Of a stretch of 64,000 bases of DNA, positions 59,060 through 64,000 are shown piece after piece. The DNA is taken from positions 1-64,000 of the forward strand of contig NZ_CADIKB010000005.1 in assembly GCF_902859825.1 (NCBI RefSeq), written 5' to 3'. Position 1 is the first letter of the stretch. Every line of letters starts with the position of its first letter. Source of the DNA: Paraburkholderia phenoliruptrix. GTDB lineage: Bacteria > Pseudomonadota > Gammaproteobacteria > Burkholderiales > Burkholderiaceae. Position numbers and translations under genes: made by a program. The notes below the pieces were generated by a model. The model ran no database searches and was not told the DNA's origin. It was given only the letters and a program-made list of their open reading frames with translations.

Positions 59060-60370
59060 ATGGACGAGTTGACACTCGGTTTGATCGGCGCGGGTGCCGT
59101 GGTGGTCGGGGGCGTGGTCGTGTACAACGCGTGGCAGAGCGCCAAGGTGCGCCGCAAGATGCCGCGGCCGATGCCGGCGGACGCGGCGGAGAGCTTCGCG
59201 CGCGACGAGCACGAGGAACAGAGCCCGTTCATCGAACCGGCCCGGCCGACCACGCGCCGCGAGCCGGTGGTCGGTGCGGATGCGGCCGGCGACACGGCGT
59301 CGGCGCGCGTCGAGCCGACTTTTGGCGCGCCTGTGGGCGCGGCGCCGCTCGACACACCGGCGGATATTCAGGCGGAAACCACCACGCCGAACGGCTTTGT
59401 CGCGGGTGTGAATGAAGATGACGAGCAGCATGCCGCGCCGGACGAAACCGGCAAAGACGCAACGGCGGCCCGACCCGCCGGCGAGGCGCCGCGCGAGCCC
59501 GACGAGCAGATCGAACCGATAATGCCCGCGGCCACCACGATCTCATCGGCGCCGCCCGCCATCGTCGACCGGCGCATCGATTGCATCGTGCCGATTCGTC
59601 TGAACGGACCGGTTGCGGGCGACAAGGTGATTCCGCTCGCGCAGCGTCTGCGTCGCGCGGGCAGCAAGCCGGTGCATATCGAAGGCAAGCTAGAAGGCGG
59701 GGCCTGGGAGCTTCTGCAAAACGGCGCGCGTTATGAAGAGCTGCGCGCGGCCGCGCAGCTTGCCAACCGCAGCGGCGCGCTCAACGAACTGGAGTTCTCC
59801 GAGTTCGTGACCGGCGTGCAGCAGTTCGCCGACGCGCTCGACGCATCGCCGGAATTTCCGGACATGCTCGAAACCGTGGCGATGGCGCGGGAACTGGACG
59901 GCTTCGCCGCACAGTGCGACGCGCAATTGTCGATCAACGTGCTCTCGGACGGCGCGCCCTGGTCGGCCAACTACGTGCAGGCCGTCGCGTCGCAAGACGG
60001 TCTGCTGCTCTCGCGCGACGGCACGCGTTTCGTGAAGCTCGACGCGCGGCAGAGCCCCGTGTTCATGCTGCAATTCGGCGACACCAATTTTTTGCGCGAC
60101 GACCTCACCTACAAGGGCGGCCAGATGATCACGCTGGTGCTCGACGTGCCCGTGGCCGACGAAGACATCCTGCCGTTCCGCCTGATGTGCGACTACGCGA
60201 AGTCGCTGGCGGAGCGCATCGGCGGCCGGGTGGTGGACGACGGCCGCCGCCCGTTGCCTGAGGCCGCACTGCTCGCCATCGAAAAGCAGTTGATGACGCT
60301 CTACGCGAAGCTCGAGCAGGCCGGCATTCCGGCAGGCTCGCCGGCCACGCGCCGCCTCTTCAGCCAGTAA
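59060..60370 (+). CDS. ZipA-like cell division protein
   Basis: A 436-residue protein. A single N-terminal membrane helix (TLGLIGAGAVVVGGVVVYNAW, residues 5-25) is followed by a long Pro/Ala/Glu-rich linker (about 30-170). A C-terminal ZipA-like domain (about 180-430) includes LEFSEFVTGVQQFADAL and MITLVLDVPVADEDILPFRLMCDYAKSLAERIGG. ZipA tethers FtsZ to the membrane in E. coli. This betaproteobacterial form is diverged, so its role in division is inferred. The smc-zipA-ligA order supports the call. Confidence 0.82.
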   Translation: MDELTLGLIGAGAVVVGGVVVYNAWQSAKVRRKMPRPMPADAAESFARDEHEEQSPFIEPARPTTRREPVVGADAAGDTASARVEPTFGAPVGAAPLDTPADIQAETTTPNGFVAGVNEDDEQHAAPDETGKDATAARPAGEAPREPDEQIEPIMPAATTISSAPPAIVDRRIDCIVPIRLNGPVAGDKVIPLAQRLRRAGSKPVHIEGKLEGGAWELLQNGARYEELRAAAQLANRSGALNELEFSEFVTGVQQFADALDASPEFPDMLETVAMARELDGFAAQCDAQLSINVLSDGAPWSANYVQAVASQDGLLLSRDGTRFVKLDARQSPVFMLQFGDTNFLRDDLTYKGGQMITLVLDVPVADEDILPFRLMCDYAKSLAERIGGRVVDDGRRPLPEAALLAIEKQLMTLYAKLEQAGIPAGSPATRRLFSQ

Positions 60371-60496
60371 GTCACCGGCGTTATCTGTGTGCCCGACGGC
60401 CGCGCGATGCGCGGCCGTTGTCGTTTCGGACAAGCCAACGCGCCGACTATAGCGCGCTCGCGTACCGCCCGAAACCTGGCCATTCGGCCGATGTAA

Positions 60497-63153
<2,657 letters not shown>

Positions 63154-63201
63154 TGCTGCGCCTCGCGGGCGGCAAATCGGTGGGCGTTCCGCGGCAATGA
63201 A

Positions 63202-63225
63202 AAACCCACGCGATCGCGTGGGTTT
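63202..63225. terminator. Terminator between def and the pseudouridine synthase gene
   Basis: A perfect 24-base palindrome, AAACCCACGCGA / TCGCGTGGGTTT. On the minus strand it continues as TTTTTC, so it serves the pseudouridine synthase gene best, and def weakly. Confidence 0.75.
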
Positions 63226-63283
63226 GATGAGAGGGTCGGCCTGAATCGGGCCGTCTGGTTATCGGACAGGTTGAAAAGACCGC

Positions 63284-64000
63284 TCAGAACGACTCGTCCG
63301 GACCCAGGTAGCGCCATTGTCCCGGCGGCAGCGCGCCGAGCATCACGCGGCCCATCCGCACGCGTTTCAGGCCGATGACTTCAAGGCCGACGAGTTCGCA
63401 CATCCGGCGAATCTGGCGCTTCTTGCCTTCGCGCAGCACGAACCGCAACTGCTCGCCGTTTTGCCAGCTCACTTGCGCCGGCTTGAGAGGAACATCGTCG
63501 AGCGAAAGGCCGTGGCGCAACAGCGCGAGGCTTTCCGGCGGGAAGTGACTTTCAACGTCGACGGTGTGCTCGCCGTAGGCGACGCGCACCAGGTATTCCT
63601 TGTCGATCTCCGAATGGCCGCCGATCAGCTGTTTGGCGATGCGGCCATCTTGCGTCAGGACCAGCAAGCCCGTCGAATCGATGTCGAGACGTCCGGCCGG
63701 CGCCAGCTGGCGCAAGTGAGCGACGGAAAAGCGGATGTCCGAGCGGTCGCCTTCCCAGCGGTTTTCCGGCGTGACGAGCGTGATGGCCGGCTGGTAGCCG
63801 TCTTCCGCCTGGCCCGACACGTAACCGACTGTCTTATGGATCAGCACCGTGACCTGGCTCGCTTGCGCGGCTTCGGCCGCCGGGTCGATCTCGATCCGCT
63901 GATCGGGGCGAACCTTGGTGCCGAGCGTGTCGATCCGCTCGCCGTCGACGAGCACCCAGCCTTTTTCGATCCACTCGTCCGCCTCGCGACGCGAGCAAAG
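63284..64000 (-). CDS. RluF-like 23S rRNA pseudouridine synthase, 5' end cut by the window
   Basis: The visible part is 238 codons. It begins within the S4 RNA-binding domain ([19 protein letters not shown]), continues into the catalytic domain with [20 protein letters not shown] (catalytic aspartate in GRLD) and [10 protein letters not shown], and ends with the RsuA/RluF motif [18 protein letters not shown]. The GTG at 63955 is an internal valine, not a start. RluF (U2604) is more likely than RsuA or RluB because of the overall layout, but this is not certain. Confidence 0.85.
   Translation of the reverse strand, partial: LCSRREADEWIEKGWVLVDGERIDTLGTKVRPDQRIEIDPAAEAAQASQVTVLIHKTVGYVSGQAEDGYQPAITLVTPENRWEGDRSDIRFSVAHLRQLAPAGRLDIDSTGLLVLTQDGRIAKQLIGGHSEIDKEYLVRVAYGEHTVDVESHFPPESLALLRHGLSLDDVPLKPAQVSWQNGEQLRFVLREGKKRQIRRMCELVGLEVIGLKRVRMGRVMLGALPPGQWRYLGPDESF

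Overview
The window is a gene-dense, high-GC stretch of a betaproteobacterial chromosome. It most likely comes from Burkholderia sensu lato, and Paraburkholderia fits best. The support is a trimeric porin of the betaproteobacterial type, a type VI secretion VgrG, Burkholderia-type small families (DUF3304, DUF2866, DUF1853), the dapC-dapD-dapE-prmB block, the paired glyoxylate-shunt genes, and many GTG starts with 1- to 4-base stop/start overlaps. No CRISPR array, rRNA operon, insertion sequence or prophage was seen.

Layout. (1) 1-3065: 3' part of a vgrG, followed by two tandem DUF3304 secreted proteins or lipoproteins and a short remnant of a third copy. (2) 3074-7212, minus strand: a tightly coupled operon of a GntR/UTRA regulator, an AprA-like flavoprotein, an AprB-like 8-Cys ferredoxin, a HEAT-repeat protein and a DUF971 protein. 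This is the least understood block and the best candidate for an undescribed system. (3) 7363-12338, minus strand: MFS transporter, GH31 glycosidase and porin, a glycan or sugar uptake set, preceded by a palindrome-rich 530-base intergenic region. (4) 12871-19991: a small Pro-rich secreted protein, a yejABEF-type oligopeptide ABC importer and an NlpC/P60 hydrolase with a clear sigma70 promoter. (5) 20142-23844: patatin-like lipoprotein, gltX, then tRNA-Ala(GGC) and two tandem tRNA-Glu(TTC)/tRNA-Asp(GTC) units. (6) 23987-31866: acetyltransferase, AraC regulator, gamma-glutamylcyclotransferase, malate synthase aceB, a 2-haloacid dehalogenase-like HAD enzyme, a divergent LysR regulator, a universal stress protein and isocitrate lyase aceA. 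(7) 32398-43471: DEAD-box helicase, acyl-CoA-binding protein, the tsaB-rimI-udg-DUF1853 operon, thiD, lplT, alr, radA and DUF2866. (8) 43489-48909: CoA-transferase, ABC-F ATPase, glutathione peroxidase and cardiolipin synthase. (9) 49139-53806, minus strand: lysine/meso-diaminopimelate genes dapC, dapD, an ArsC/Spx-like gene, dapE, then prmB. (10) 54252-64000: EamA exporter, smc, a ZipA-like protein, ligA, def, and a pseudouridine synthase cut by the window end.

How the parts work together. aceA and aceB form the glyoxylate shunt. The dap genes supply meso-diaminopimelate for lysine and peptidoglycan; alr supplies D-alanine and the NlpC/P60 enzyme probably trims peptidoglycan. smc, the ZipA-like protein and ligA serve chromosome organisation, division and replication. 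gltX, the tRNAs, tsaB, rimI, prmB, def and the RluF-like enzyme serve translation. Function calls rest on motif recognition and family knowledge, not on database searches. Most long opposite-strand ORFs are shadows of GC-rich genes and were left out.
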